DNA from: Exiguobacterium aurantiacum
GTDB lineage: Bacteria; Bacillota; Bacilli; Exiguobacteriales; Exiguobacteriaceae
Direction: 5' to 3'
Length of the DNA: 64,000 bases
NCBI RefSeq assembly: GCF_024362205.1
Contig: NZ_CP101462.1
Span: 1,578,501 to 1,642,500 of the forward strand
The first letter of the stretch is position 1. Each line of letters starts with the position of its first letter. The notes beneath the pieces are model-generated. The model worked only from the letters and a program-made list of their open reading frames with translations, did no database searches and was not told the origin of the DNA. Below are positions 25,031-33,922 of this stretch, piece after piece. The position numbers and the translations under genes were made by a program.

Positions 25031-26077
25031 TTATCGTTCCGCTTGCGCCTCGGTGACCGTCTCTGCGACCGGTGTCCGATAGAGCGGAAAGAAATCAGAT
25101 GGTCCGTAGCGGAGCAAATGGTCTTGGTTCAACCGATGATAGACCACCTCGTCGAGCACGGCCTGGCCGATGTAATACGTGAGCGGCTCGTCACCTGAGA
25201 AGCTCTGCTTGAAGTCAAAGAGCGCATCTTCACCGGTCGCACCGCCACCGAGATGAACGTACGCCTTATCCTTCTCGACCGCGCGACGAATCATTTCGCG
25301 GAACAAGAAGTGGTTCGGTCGGAGCGCCAAGTAATCCGCATCTGAGCCGCCCAGATGATAATGGGCGCCATCATCGCCAAACAACATGAACACGCCCGCC
25401 ACGATGACGTCGTCATGGACGGCGAACAATAGCTCCGTCTCACACGTGTCGCTGTTCCATAAATCCTCGAAATACTGATCTGAAAAATAATAGGCATCGT
25501 TCGCAGCTCGACGGTCCATCGTGGCGCGGTACAGTCGAATGAACTCACACAGTTCATGGGACTGCCCACGAACGAGCATCACTTGTTCACGGACGGCCCG
25601 CTTCACGTTCCGTTTCGTCATCTTGCTGAATCGTTGCTCCAGCTGTTCGAACGAATCATCAAGCCGGACATGGACCGTCTGACGAATCGGGACAGCTTGC
25701 CCGAACACTCGCATTATGTCCGGGTCGATGCGACAAGGGTGATAACGAATCGTCTCGGTGACGGTCGCTTGATTTTCAGCGCGTTGCAGAAAGAGTCGGC
25801 GTGCCTCCTTGACGTCCTCGTTCGTGAAGTTGCCTTCACGGAACGGGCCGCCATAACCGTACGCCGTCACGAGGTCGTCATAACGATGGGCGATTGGACG
25901 ACGGATGTACGGGTACAGTAAAATCCCGTCATCCTTGGCCGCGATATACAACTCAGGCTGCTCGCCCGGTTCACAGTTGGCCAATACATAATCGTAATGA
26001 TCGTACGAATCACAATTGACCTCCCGCAACCAGTTCTCCCACTCCCATCGATTTTTCACAATCTGATTGAACATCAT
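25031..26077 (-). CDS. FemAB-like / BioF2-type acyltransferase
   Basis: 348 aa. Two GNAT-like halves as in the Acetyltransf_6/FemAB superfamily. Typical pieces are YPYIRRPIAHRYDDLVTAYGYGG (N-half) and the KMTKRNVKRAVRE helix, FIRLYRATMDRRAANDAYYFS, and FGDDGAHYHLGGSDADYLALRPNHFLFREMIRRA (C-half). Relatives transfer amino acids to lipid II or build surface polysaccharide; the exact job here cannot be read. Starts at ATG 26077. No signal peptide. Confidence 0.75.
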   Translation of the reverse strand: MMFNQIVKNRWEWENWLREVNCDSYDHYDYVLANCEPGEQPELYIAAKDDGILLYPYIRRPIAHRYDDLVTAYGYGGPFREGNFTNEDVKEARRLFLQRAENQATVTETIRYHPCRIDPDIMRVFGQAVPIRQTVHVRLDDSFEQLEQRFSKMTKRNVKRAVREQVMLVRGQSHELCEFIRLYRATMDRRAANDAYYFSDQYFEDLWNSDTCETELLFAVHDDVIVAGVFMLFGDDGAHYHLGGSDADYLALRPNHFLFREMIRRAVEKDKAYVHLGGGATGEDALFDFKQSFSGDEPLTYYIGQAVLDEVVYHRLNQDHLLRYGPSDFFPLYRTPVAETVTEAQAER

Positions 26078-26262
26078 CCGTTCCCCTCTTCCTCTAAGTC
26101 GACATTATTTGAAGTGTGACAGGACAGTCTGGAGCCGTTTCTTTTGTCTTGTTCCCATTCAACGCTGACTATTTGAAGGAGGGGGCTAGCTTTTTATTGT
26201 TAACAAACATGAAGCGAGTTTGTTGATTCACGATAAAATCATAGCGATTTCTTTTAGATTTT

Positions 26263-26296
26263 AAAAAAGACGACCATGCCGGCATGGCAGGTCGTC
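26263..26296 (-). terminator. Terminator of the oxidoreductase gene
   Basis: On the minus strand GACGACC...GGTCGTC with a GC-rich inner palindrome, followed by T6. Confidence 0.88.
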
Positions 26297-26301
26297 CATC
26301 G

Positions 26302-27300
26302 TTATGCTTTGAAGTCGAGGACACGTTGTGAACGAGACGATTCACGGGCCGTCTCGATGATGCGTGTCGTCAAGAGTGCGTCGCCAAGCGGGACGAGCGG
26401 GTGACGCGTCGTATAACTAGCTGCGAGCGCTTGATAGAACGACAAATAGCCACCCGGTACGATGTCAATCGTCGATTCAACATCCGTGACGATCGTTCCG
26501 GTCTCGCGGTCGGGACATCTCACTTTCCCGTTCCGGAGGCACGCCTCTTGCGGGTCGAGCCCCGACTTCAAGAAACTTCCTTCCGTCCCGTGCACTTCGA
26601 ACCGTGGCGCCTCGACGGCGATGAACGGGTTCGAGCGAAGATAGACCCGTTTCTCTCCATAATGCAACGTCACATGGAACCCATCATCGGACTGGCCCCC
26701 GTCACGTTGAACCATGACATCGGCCGATACCTTGTCCGGCGCCCCGAACAAGACGAGCGCTTGATCGATCAAATGGCTGCCGAGGTCAAATAGAATCCCG
26801 GCACCTGGTCCCGCATTCTCGCGCCAACGGTCACGGACAGTCGGACGGAACCGGTCGAACCGTGACTCGAGCACTTTCCAATCACCGAGGCGTTGTTCTT
26901 CGAGCAATCGTTTGATTGTCAAGAAGTCTCCGTCCGTCCGCCGATTATGGAAGACGTTGACGATACCGTCACTTGCCTGTTCGAGTCGGATTAACGCCTC
27001 CCCTTCCTCCGTCGTCACGAACGCCGGCTTCTCGACGAGCACGTCTTTCCCTGCTGCCAGGCACCGTTCGACCATGTCTTTATGTAAGTGGGATGGCGTC
27101 GTGATGACGAACAACGAGGCCTCTGTCGCAAGTGCCTCATCTAGCGTCGTATACACCGTGACGTCGCCAAGTGCGGCTCGTACGTCTTCCGGGCGTGAGG
27201 AGACGACACCGACGATTTGGAAGTCATCGAGCTCCTGTAAAAATGGTACATGGAATGTCGTCGCGGAAAAGCCGAAACCGACAAGTATGGTGTTGATCAT
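26302..27300 (-). CDS. Gfo/Idh/MocA family oxidoreductase
   Basis: 332 aa. N-terminal Rossmann domain (INTILVGFGFSATTFHVPFL, a GxGxxxxxxH variant) and the EKP motif (VLVEKPAFVTTEEGE) that supplies the catalytic Lys. The C-terminal half is the open beta-sheet dimer domain (GAGILFDLGSHLIDQALVLFG, with the His). Resembles B. subtilis YvaA/IolW and E. coli YdgJ, which act on inositol-type sugars with NADP; substrate here unproven. The ATG at 27300 follows GGGAGGAAACAAG; a six-codon extension is rejected. Confidence 0.85.
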   Translation of the reverse strand: MINTILVGFGFSATTFHVPFLQELDDFQIVGVVSSRPEDVRAALGDVTVYTTLDEALATEASLFVITTPSHLHKDMVERCLAAGKDVLVEKPAFVTTEEGEALIRLEQASDGIVNVFHNRRTDGDFLTIKRLLEEQRLGDWKVLESRFDRFRPTVRDRWRENAGPGAGILFDLGSHLIDQALVLFGAPDKVSADVMVQRDGGQSDDGFHVTLHYGEKRVYLRSNPFIAVEAPRFEVHGTEGSFLKSGLDPQEACLRNGKVRCPDRETGTIVTDVESTIDIVPGGYLSFYQALAASYTTRHPLVPLGDALLTTRIIETARESSRSQRVLDFKA

Positions 27301-27336
27301 CTTGTTTCCTCCCATCAATTCGCTTCTCAGTATATC

Positions 27337-27365
27337 AAAAAAAAGGGGTTGGTTGACCCCTTATG
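27337..27365 (-). terminator. Terminator of the GNAT gene at 27361
   Basis: On the minus strand AAGGGGT / ACCCCTT hairpin followed by T8; it overlaps the stop codon. Confidence 0.85.
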
Positions 27366-27849
27366 CACTGACACTCTCATCCATATTGTATTCGAACGTG
27401 TTGTACCCGTCCCGTGAGTCCACGAAGACGAAGCCAAACCGTGGATAATAACTATTCAAGAACTCATTGTCGGCCACACAGTCGAGTCGGATCGGTTCAT
27501 GTGTGTCAGCCTCACGCAAGACGTGCTCCATCAGTTGCTGACCGACGCCTTTGCCTTTCAATCGTTCGCTGACGACAATCCGATGGATGTATTGACCGCG
27601 TTCGCCATCTTCCCATAAATTGTGGTCCCAGTCATCTGCCGGAAGTAAGGCGATCGAGGCCAATACCGATTCGTCTTGCTCGTACACGTAGACGTGTCCC
27701 GAGGTGATGTCCGTCTGCACCCGATCCATGAGGTCTTGCTCCAAATATTCCGTCCATTGATCGCTACCTTGTTGTTTTAGCGCTACGGCTCGTTGTTCGA
27801 TTAGGTCCGCGATGTGCTTGGCATCGCGTTTCGTCGCGAGTCGAATCAT
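27361..27849 (-). CDS. GNAT family N-acetyltransferase
   Basis: 162 aa. Classical GNAT order: N-terminal helix MIRLATKRDAKHIADLIE, beta4 YIHRIVVSERLKGKGVGQQLMEHVL with the acetyl-CoA loop R-L-K-G-K-G-V-G, and beta5-alpha4 PIRLDCVADNEFLNSYYPRFGF. The substrate is unknown. ATG at 27849 after GAAGGAGGACGTT; the longer frame (to 27927) has no SD. It lies 79 bases downstream of the OsmC gene on the same strand and may be read with it. Confidence 0.85.
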   Translation of the reverse strand: MIRLATKRDAKHIADLIEQRAVALKQQGSDQWTEYLEQDLMDRVQTDITSGHVYVYEQDESVLASIALLPADDWDHNLWEDGERGQYIHRIVVSERLKGKGVGQQLMEHVLREADTHEPIRLDCVADNEFLNSYYPRFGFVFVDSRDGYNTFEYNMDESVSA

Positions 27850-27928
27850 AACGTCCTCCTTCGTATTGCAGTATTTGAAATACAAATATAACGGACCGTT
27901 TCGACTCTTTTCAACCATCTTGCTCACA

Positions 27929-28354
27929 TCATGTGAACGGGACGACCTCGCCGCCGTTCAATTGATAGCTGTATGTCAGCGTCGCGTTCAGACTGTGCGA
28001 CACGGAGCAATAGCGATCGACCGACAACTCGATGGCACGGCGGACCCGTTCTTCCGGCATATCCCCGTCGAGAACGTATAAAATGTGAATCGCGGTGAAC
28101 TTCTTCGGATGTTCTGTCGCCCGGACGCCGTCGATTTTCATCTCGAACCGCTCGAGCGGCAAGCGCATCTTATGCAAAATCGAGACGATATCGATTCCCG
28201 TACAGGCGGCCGTCGCCTGCAAGAGCATCTCAGTCGGTCGTGGACCAGTATTGAGACCACCGACATCCTCCCCGGCGTCGAGCGTCACGTCATGTCCCGA
28301 AGGTGTCGTCGTCTGAAACGCCATCCCTTGTTTCCAATTTACTTGTAAATGCAT
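27929..28354 (-). CDS. OsmC/Ohr family peroxidase-like protein
   Basis: 141 aa. The two conserved cysteines are Cys51 (ATAACTGID) and Cys116 (VDRYCSVSHSL), placed as in OsmC-type thiol peroxidases that reduce organic hydroperoxides. The central helix and C-terminal strand (NATLTYSYQLNG) match the family. No signal peptide. SD AAGGAGGAGACAAAG. It is in the YhfA/OsmC general group rather than clearly Ohr, so the peroxide substrate is uncertain. Confidence 0.85.
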   Translation of the reverse strand: MHLQVNWKQGMAFQTTTPSGHDVTLDAGEDVGGLNTGPRPTEMLLQATAACTGIDIVSILHKMRLPLERFEMKIDGVRATEHPKKFTAIHILYVLDGDMPEERVRRAIELSVDRYCSVSHSLNATLTYSYQLNGGEVVPFT

Positions 28355-28449
28355 CTTTGTCTCCTCCTTATGTTTCGATAGCTTACTATTCCCTTGAATG
28401 AGGTATTATTAATCTATGTAAGGAAATTGTCGTTTAGGGAGTTGGTCGT

Positions 28450-29907
28450 TTGGATTGGTCGATCATTATTAGTTGGGGACTGTATATCGTCCTCGGATTG
28501 AATTTATTGTTCGCGTTAGCCGTCATTTTCGCGGAGCGCCGTGATGTCGGGGCGACATGGGCCTGGCTGCTCGTCTTGTTCTTCTTGCCGATCCTCGGAT
28601 TCATCGTCTACATGTTTCTCGGGCGGCAATTGAAAAAGGACAACTTCTTCAACTTGAGCGTCGAGGAGCGCTCGTTCCATGCGCTGCAAGTCGACAGTCA
28701 AATCGAGCAGATTCGCCGGAAAGAGACGATGCTCGCCCAACCGTTGTTCGAGAAATATGAGCAACTGCTCGAGATGAACTTGCGTTCGTCGAAGTCGCTC
28801 ATCAGCGTCCATAACAAATCTGCCATCATGCATGATGGCGAACAGAAGTTCAAAGCGCTCATGGACGATATCCGCAGCGCCGAGACCGAGATCAACATCC
28901 AGTATTACATCATTCAACGGGACGCGCTCGGCAAGGCGCTGATCCATGAACTGATTGAACGCGCCAAGGCGGGCGTCAAAGTACGGCTCCTCTATGATGC
29001 CGTCGGTTCGCGTAGCCTCCGCAACTCCGACTTCAAAGAATTGATTGCCAATAACGGCGAGGTCCGTGTCTTCTTCCCGCCGACGCTCGGCCTCATCAAC
29101 TTTAAATTGAACAACCGGAACCACCGGAAAGTCGTCATCATCGACGGCAAAATCGGCTACGTCGGCGGCTTCAACGTCGGGACTGAATACCTGGGCCTCG
29201 TCGAGAAGTTTGGCTACTGGCGTGATACGCACCTTCGAGTCGAGGGAGACGTCGTCTACCATTTGCAACACCGATTCATTCTCGACTGGAACTATTCCGG
29301 CAGCAAGCATCACGACCCGGAGAACTCATTCTGTTTCGCCCGCCACGACATCAAGGATATGTCTCCGATGCAAATCGTGACGAGCGGACCAAACTCGGAC
29401 ACGGAACATTTGAAAAACATGATGATCAAGATGATCATGTCGGCGAAACATCGTGTCATCATCCAGACGCCTTATTTCATCCCGGACAAGAGCTTCATGG
29501 ACGCCTGTAAGATGGCACTTTTGTCCGGCGTCAAGATGGACATCATGATTCCAGGGAAGCCCGACCACCCGTTCGTCATGTGGGCGTCGCTATCGTTCCT
29601 CGGCGAATTGCTCGACTACGGGGCGAACGTCTATATGTACGGCCAAGGCTTCCTACACGCCAAGACGCTCGTCGTCGATGATGAGATTTCGACCGTCGGG
29701 ACGACGAACTTGGATGCCCGCAGTTTCCGATTGAACTTTGAAGTGAACGCCGTCATTTATGATCAGCGGGTCGCGCTCGAACTCGCATCACTGTTCGAGT
29801 CAGACGTCGCCGTCAGCCGGAAGTACACGGTTGACGATTACGCAGCCCGGAAATGGACCGTCCGGATGCGCGAAGGCGTGTCACGATTGCTCAGCCCGAT
29901 CTTATAA
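28450..29907 (+). CDS. cls: Cardiolipin synthase
   Basis: 485 aa. Two N-terminal TM helices (residues 5-25 and 35-57), then two PLD domains with HKD motifs: HRKVVIIDGKIGYVGGFN in the first half and HAKTLVVDDEISTVGTTNLD in the second. Makes cardiolipin from phosphatidylglycerol at the membrane. The start is TTG at 28450, eight bases after AGGGAG. Full length for the Bacillus ClsA type. Monocistronic. Confidence 0.93.
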   Translation: MDWSIIISWGLYIVLGLNLLFALAVIFAERRDVGATWAWLLVLFFLPILGFIVYMFLGRQLKKDNFFNLSVEERSFHALQVDSQIEQIRRKETMLAQPLFEKYEQLLEMNLRSSKSLISVHNKSAIMHDGEQKFKALMDDIRSAETEINIQYYIIQRDALGKALIHELIERAKAGVKVRLLYDAVGSRSLRNSDFKELIANNGEVRVFFPPTLGLINFKLNNRNHRKVVIIDGKIGYVGGFNVGTEYLGLVEKFGYWRDTHLRVEGDVVYHLQHRFILDWNYSGSKHHDPENSFCFARHDIKDMSPMQIVTSGPNSDTEHLKNMMIKMIMSAKHRVIIQTPYFIPDKSFMDACKMALLSGVKMDIMIPGKPDHPFVMWASLSFLGELLDYGANVYMYGQGFLHAKTLVVDDEISTVGTTNLDARSFRLNFEVNAVIYDQRVALELASLFESDVAVSRKYTVDDYAARKWTVRMREGVSRLLSPIL

Positions 29908-29924
29908 GTTCTGATCACGCTAAC

Positions 29925-29969
29925 CACCCCATCGTATCGGCCAAATATGCCAACGCGATGGGGTATGTT
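29925..29969 (+). terminator. Possible terminator after cls
   Basis: ACCCCATCG / CGATGGGGT inverted repeat with a 21-base loop, followed by ATGTTTC. The large loop and poor T-run make it weak. Confidence 0.4.
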
Positions 29970-30140
29970 TCTGTTCGAAAGTCCGAAGCTATGGACTCAC
30001 ACCAAGCTGTGACGATTTCTCGTCATATTCTAAAATTTGTTAGCTTTTTAAAGAATACTCGCTAGTTACTTCCCAAATTAGGGTATAAAGTATCAGTACT
30101 AACGTCCTACACTACCGCTACGGCTAGGAAAGGAGGAAGT

Positions 30141-31046
30141 ATGCGTTCACGCATATGTCATACAATGGCTGATCAAGAACGGACTCATCATGACACCCAC
30201 ACCACGAAACCCGATCCTTCCTCATGGGACCAGCTTCCGATTGGCCTGTTCGCCTTCAATCGTGACGGGCAGATCGTCAGCTATAACGAAGCATTTGTCG
30301 ATTTGCTCGGGATCTTGCCGACCTCGAACTTGAGCTTTGAGCGATGCACCTCTTCCTCGTTCGACTTTTCGGGCGCCATCCGGAACGTCTTGAACGGCGA
30401 GACGATCAGGATGGCCGGCTGGTATAAGGCGCCGGAACGACAGCCTCGCTTCATCAGAACGACGATGTCTCCGAGTTTCTCGGTGGAGGGGCAACTCGAC
30501 GGCGGTGTCGGCATCTTAGAGGATGCGACCGAGCAACGGCGCTATGAAGAACGGATGGAACATCTGTCGTCGCTCGATCCATTGACTGAGCTCTATAACC
30601 GCAAGAAAGTCGGTGACGTCTTATCGACGACGGCCCAAGAGACGGTCGACACAAGGGCGCCCGCCGCCGTCATCATGCTCGATATCGATTATTTCAAACT
30701 CGTCAACGACACGTTCGGACACCCGACCGGTGACCTCGTCTTACGCTCGATCGCCCAACTACTCAGGCGCAACATCCGTAAATCGGATTCGATCGGGCGT
30801 TGGGGCGGTGAAGAATTTTTAATCGTCGCCCCGCAGTCAACGCTTGCTGACGGTGTGCAACTCGCCGATAAGCTCCGACAAAAGATTAACGCCGAGCCGT
30901 TCGGTCCCGTCCCGCGCGTCACTTGTTCGTTCGGCGTCAGCGCCCTTGAAGATGGGAAGACGGTCGAACAGGCGCTGCAAGACGCGGACGAGGCGCTTTA
31001 CGTCGCCAAGAACCGCGGCCGGAATCAAGTGTCTAGCAAGCGATAG
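30141..31046 (+). CDS. PAS-GGDEF diguanylate cyclase
   Basis: 301 aa. The N-terminal PAS domain spans about 29-140 (PIGLFAFNRDGQIVSYNEAFVDLLG). The GGDEF domain (145-301) has the metal site in LDIDYFKLVND, the active loop GGEEF at 222-226, and the inhibitory I-site RKSD at 213-216 at the correct spacing. It should make cyclic-di-GMP and be product-inhibited. Soluble, so it senses a cytosolic signal. SD AAAGGAGG; TATAAA-like -10 near 30080. A PilZ receptor is encoded at 19310. Confidence 0.93.
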   Translation: MRSRICHTMADQERTHHDTHTTKPDPSSWDQLPIGLFAFNRDGQIVSYNEAFVDLLGILPTSNLSFERCTSSSFDFSGAIRNVLNGETIRMAGWYKAPERQPRFIRTTMSPSFSVEGQLDGGVGILEDATEQRRYEERMEHLSSLDPLTELYNRKKVGDVLSTTAQETVDTRAPAAVIMLDIDYFKLVNDTFGHPTGDLVLRSIAQLLRRNIRKSDSIGRWGGEEFLIVAPQSTLADGVQLADKLRQKINAEPFGPVPRVTCSFGVSALEDGKTVEQALQDADEALYVAKNRGRNQVSSKR

Positions 31047-31050
31047 TTAT

Positions 31051-31080
31051 AAAAAGGATGCGCGCACGCATCCTTTTTAT
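31051..31080 (+). terminator. Intrinsic terminator
   Basis: AAAAAGGATGCG / CGCATCCTTTTT hairpin. Confidence 0.92.
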
Positions 31081-31184
31081 ATGGACAACCATTCCGTCAA
31101 AGTGACTAGACTTTACAACCTTGAGGTATTTGATGCCAGAGCATTCAATCGCTCATCAGTCAGGGAAGCATATTTGTGAAAAAC

Positions 31185-31229
31185 AAAAAAGGGATGATGA
31201 TCTGCCTCGAACAGATCGTCATCCCTTTT
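31185..31229 (-). terminator. Terminator of the chemoreceptor gene
   Basis: On the minus strand AAAAGGGATGA.GATCTG / CAGATC.TCATCCCTTTT long hairpin with T-run. Confidence 0.9.
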
Positions 31230-31235
31230 CTTCAT

Positions 31236-33215
31236 TCATACGTTAAAGCGTGACACGAGCTCCTGCAACTCTTCCGCCATATCCGCAAGTGACTTCGCGG
31301 ATTGTGCAATCTCTTCCATCGAGCCGAGTTGGTCCTCGGTCGTCGCCGCCACTTGCTTCGAGGCGACCGAGTTCTCATCGGCGATATGGGCGATCTGTGT
31401 CGCTGCGGCCGATACTTCCTCGACGTTGGCGGCAATCTCTTCGACCGTCGCCGTCACGTCCTCGATGCGCGGCGTCATCGCCTGCGTCTGGGTCATAATC
31501 GTTTGGAAACGCTTGGCCGTGTTTTCCGTCGTCTCGAGCCCGGCTTTCGTATGGGCCGACACTTCTTTCATCAACTGGACCGAACGCTCCGTCTCTTGTT
31601 TGATATTGTCAATCAACTCAGAAATCTGTTTCGTTGACTGTTGCGATTGTTCGGCGAGCTTCCGCACTTCGCTCGCGACGACGGCGAAGCCTTTCCCGTT
31701 CTCTCCAGCCCGTGCCGCTTCAATTGCGGCGTTCAAGGCGAGCAAGTTCGTCTGGGTTGCGATGCCGTTGATGACGTCGACGATGTTGCCAATCTCGTTC
31801 GAACGTTCGGCGAGCGCGTGAATGACTATTCCGAACGTCTCGACCGACGAGTCAATCGCTTGCATCTGGGCCACGTTTTCCGTGACGGCAGTCGTCCCGT
31901 TCTCGGCCTCGAGTGCCGTCTCGCGTGACAGCTCTGACACGTCGGTCGAGCTTTCAGCGATGCGCATGATGCCACCGGTGATGGCTTGGAGCGATACGGC
32001 GTTATCGTCGAGTTGACGTTTCGAGTCATCCGCTCCGGCAGCCATCTGTTGAACCGCTCCGGCGATTTGTTCCGAGGAAGCCGTGTTCTGCGCCGAATTG
32101 GCCATCAGTTCCTGTGACGAGGCGGCGACTTGGCCGATTGATTGGTCAAGACTTTGGATGATGGTGCGCAGCGAACGTGTCATCTCGTTGAAACTTGTAG
32201 CGACACGGCCGACTTCGTCATTCGACTCGACGACGATGTCTTCGGTCAAATCACCCGCTTGAATCCGTTCGGCTCCGACCGTCAAGCGATTCAACGGGCG
32301 TATGATTGAACGGAGGATGCCGTATAATAGGCCGGCTGCCAAGACGAGCATCAATCCGATTACCCCGACGGTCGTCCATAAGATTCCCGACGTCTCATCC
32401 GTGATTTCCTCATCGTAGAGCGTCCCGGCAATTTTCCACCCGGTCAACTCGTTTGTCATGAAGTCCATCTGCTTGCCTTTATTCTCAAACTCATAGGCAA
32501 ACTGCCCCGCGTCTCCCGAATAGAGCGGTTCAATCCATTCACCTTCTGCTTTCTCCCCGGCTGCCATCGTCGGATGGGTGACGAACTGTTGCAACGCATC
32601 AAGGATTGTCACGTAGCCTTCTTTCCCGATTTGAATGCTCGCCGCAACAGCCGCGATATCGTCGACCTCAACGTCGACCGCGATGACCCCGCGACCATCC
32701 GTCCCTGTCTGCGACAGTGTGACCATCATCTTATTCGAGGCCGCATCGACGTACGGGTCTGTCACGACGACGTTCCCACCGGCCGCTTCGGCCGCCTCAT
32801 ACCATGGACGAATCCGCGGGTCGTAATCATCCGGTAACTCTTGCGCCGGATAAATCGTCATCTCCCCTCCATTCGAGGCGTAGTAGATATTCGTCACATT
32901 CGGATGCGTCTCCAAATACTCGAGAAACTTCTCTTCGAGTTCTAAATTCTCTTCTCCCGCCTCATAGAGGGACGAATCGATTCGCCCCGCAAAAAATGCG
33001 ACATCGCGCTGAATCGGCTCAATCAAGCTTGTGATTTCATCATTCATCCGCTCCACTCCCGCGTGGGCCGACTGCATGATTTGTTTGGTGATCTTTTGTT
33101 TCGCCTGATTGTAGGCGACAAACCCGATCACTAAAGAAGGAATCAATAATAACACCAACGACATCGTAATCAATTTTTGTTTAATGGTGATCGTGCGGTC
33201 GTGCTTTCGTCTCAT
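31236..33215 (-). CDS. Methyl-accepting chemotaxis protein with dCache sensor
   Basis: 659 aa. TM1 (about 12-33: [21 protein letters not shown]), an extracytoplasmic dCache-type sensor (about 35-280; [38 protein letters not shown]), TM2 (about 285-310), HAMP, and the signalling domain with the hairpin tip [30 protein letters not shown]. The dCache pocket suggests a small ligand such as an amino acid. The ATG at 33215 follows GGGAGATGTTTT. Upstream lies a sigma-D-like promoter. Together with the cyclase and PilZ genes it points to a motile organism. Confidence 0.92.
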   Translation of the reverse strand: MRRKHDRTITIKQKLITMSLVLLLIPSLVIGFVAYNQAKQKITKQIMQSAHAGVERMNDEITSLIEPIQRDVAFFAGRIDSSLYEAGEENLELEEKFLEYLETHPNVTNIYYASNGGEMTIYPAQELPDDYDPRIRPWYEAAEAAGGNVVVTDPYVDAASNKMMVTLSQTGTDGRGVIAVDVEVDDIAAVAASIQIGKEGYVTILDALQQFVTHPTMAAGEKAEGEWIEPLYSGDAGQFAYEFENKGKQMDFMTNELTGWKIAGTLYDEEITDETSGILWTTVGVIGLMLVLAAGLLYGILRSIIRPLNRLTVGAERIQAGDLTEDIVVESNDEVGRVATSFNEMTRSLRTIIQSLDQSIGQVAASSQELMANSAQNTASSEQIAGAVQQMAAGADDSKRQLDDNAVSLQAITGGIMRIAESSTDVSELSRETALEAENGTTAVTENVAQMQAIDSSVETFGIVIHALAERSNEIGNIVDVINGIATQTNLLALNAAIEAARAGENGKGFAVVASEVRKLAEQSQQSTKQISELIDNIKQETERSVQLMKEVSAHTKAGLETTENTAKRFQTIMTQTQAMTPRIEDVTATVEEIAANVEEVSAAATQIAHIADENSVASKQVAATTEDQLGSMEEIAQSAKSLADMAEELQELVSRFNV

Positions 33216-33258
33216 AAAACATCTCCCATTCTCGAGAAAACTCGTTATGTTAACCTTT

Positions 33259-33286
33259 GTATCGGACAAAACGTAGACGATGTTGA
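33259..33286 (-). promoter_or_regulatory. Sigma-D-like promoter of the chemoreceptor gene
   Basis: Minus strand TCAA (33286-33283), 16-bp spacer, TCCGATAC (33266-33259); compare the SigD consensus TAAA-N15-GCCGATAT. It gives a start about 40 bases before the ATG. Confidence 0.5.
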
Positions 33287-33349
33287 CACCCTAGACAAAA
33301 AAACATCACCTTTTTCTATTTTTCATTATTGAAACCGTTCTCATACACA

Positions 33350-33387
33350 AAAAGACCGTCGGTTCGCATGAGGCGAACCGACGGTCT
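33350..33387 (-). terminator. Terminator of the AHSA1 gene
   Basis: On the minus strand ACCGTCGGTTCGC / GCGAACCGACGGT hairpin followed by CTTTTTGTG. Confidence 0.9.
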
Positions 33388-33857
33388 CAGTCGTTGGTCA
33401 AATAGCGGGCCAGATTGTCGAGAGTGGAGCGAAGCCCGGTGTCGTGATTTTGTTTTTGAATGCCCGGCGGCACGTTCTCACAGACGATCGTGATGCGCGT
33501 TCCCCCATCGAGCGCCTCCAAATACCACGTCTGGGTCATCTCACCAGCAAAGTCCGGGTCTGTGGACTCGAACGTTCCGACCTGTACGATTTTGAGGCCG
33601 GGAACGAGGTCTAGAAAGCGGCCGTTTGATACGTCTGTCCGGTCAGTCGTTTTGCCGGAGGCGAAATCAATTTCTTCATACGTAAGGACGAGCTGGTACG
33701 TACCGCCAATCCAAGGCTCGAACACGGTCGCGCGAGCCGACATGCCTTCCGGCGGGAGCCACTTGACGAGCTCCTCCTGGTCGAGAAACGCTTGATAAAT
33801 TCGATCTGGTGGTGCCTCCATCCATGTTCTGGCCGTATCAATCCGTCGATTCATCAC
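33387..33857 (-). CDS. SRPBCC/AHSA1 family protein
   Basis: 156 aa. Typical AHSA1 start (MNRRIDTARTWMEAPPDRIYQAFLDQEELVKWLPPEG) and core (GTYQLVLTYEE, TQTWYLEALDGGTRITIVCENVPPGI), forming one helix-grip fold with a hydrophobic cavity. The function of such single-domain members is generally unknown. SD AGGGGTGATAAGTG before the start. Monocistronic. Confidence 0.8.
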   Translation of the reverse strand: MMNRRIDTARTWMEAPPDRIYQAFLDQEELVKWLPPEGMSARATVFEPWIGGTYQLVLTYEEIDFASGKTTDRTDVSNGRFLDLVPGLKIVQVGTFESTDPDFAGEMTQTWYLEALDGGTRITIVCENVPPGIQKQNHDTGLRSTLDNLARYLTND

Positions 33858-33922
33858 TTATCACCCCTCACATGTCGTTATTGAATTCTTTATCAACTAT
33901 TCCCATACCCGATCACCAGTTC

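Noticed and set aside
26160-26240. Small ORF after GAAGGAGGGGG near 26178
   Set aside because: The nearest ATG is too far away (over 20 bases) and its frame closes after five codons.
28516-29313. 265-codon open frame antisense to cls
   Set aside because: Shadow frame; cls has full motifs on the plus strand.
31081-31179. 32-codon frame after the GGDEF gene terminator
   Set aside because: No SD; its start codon lies in the 3' flank of the terminator hairpin.
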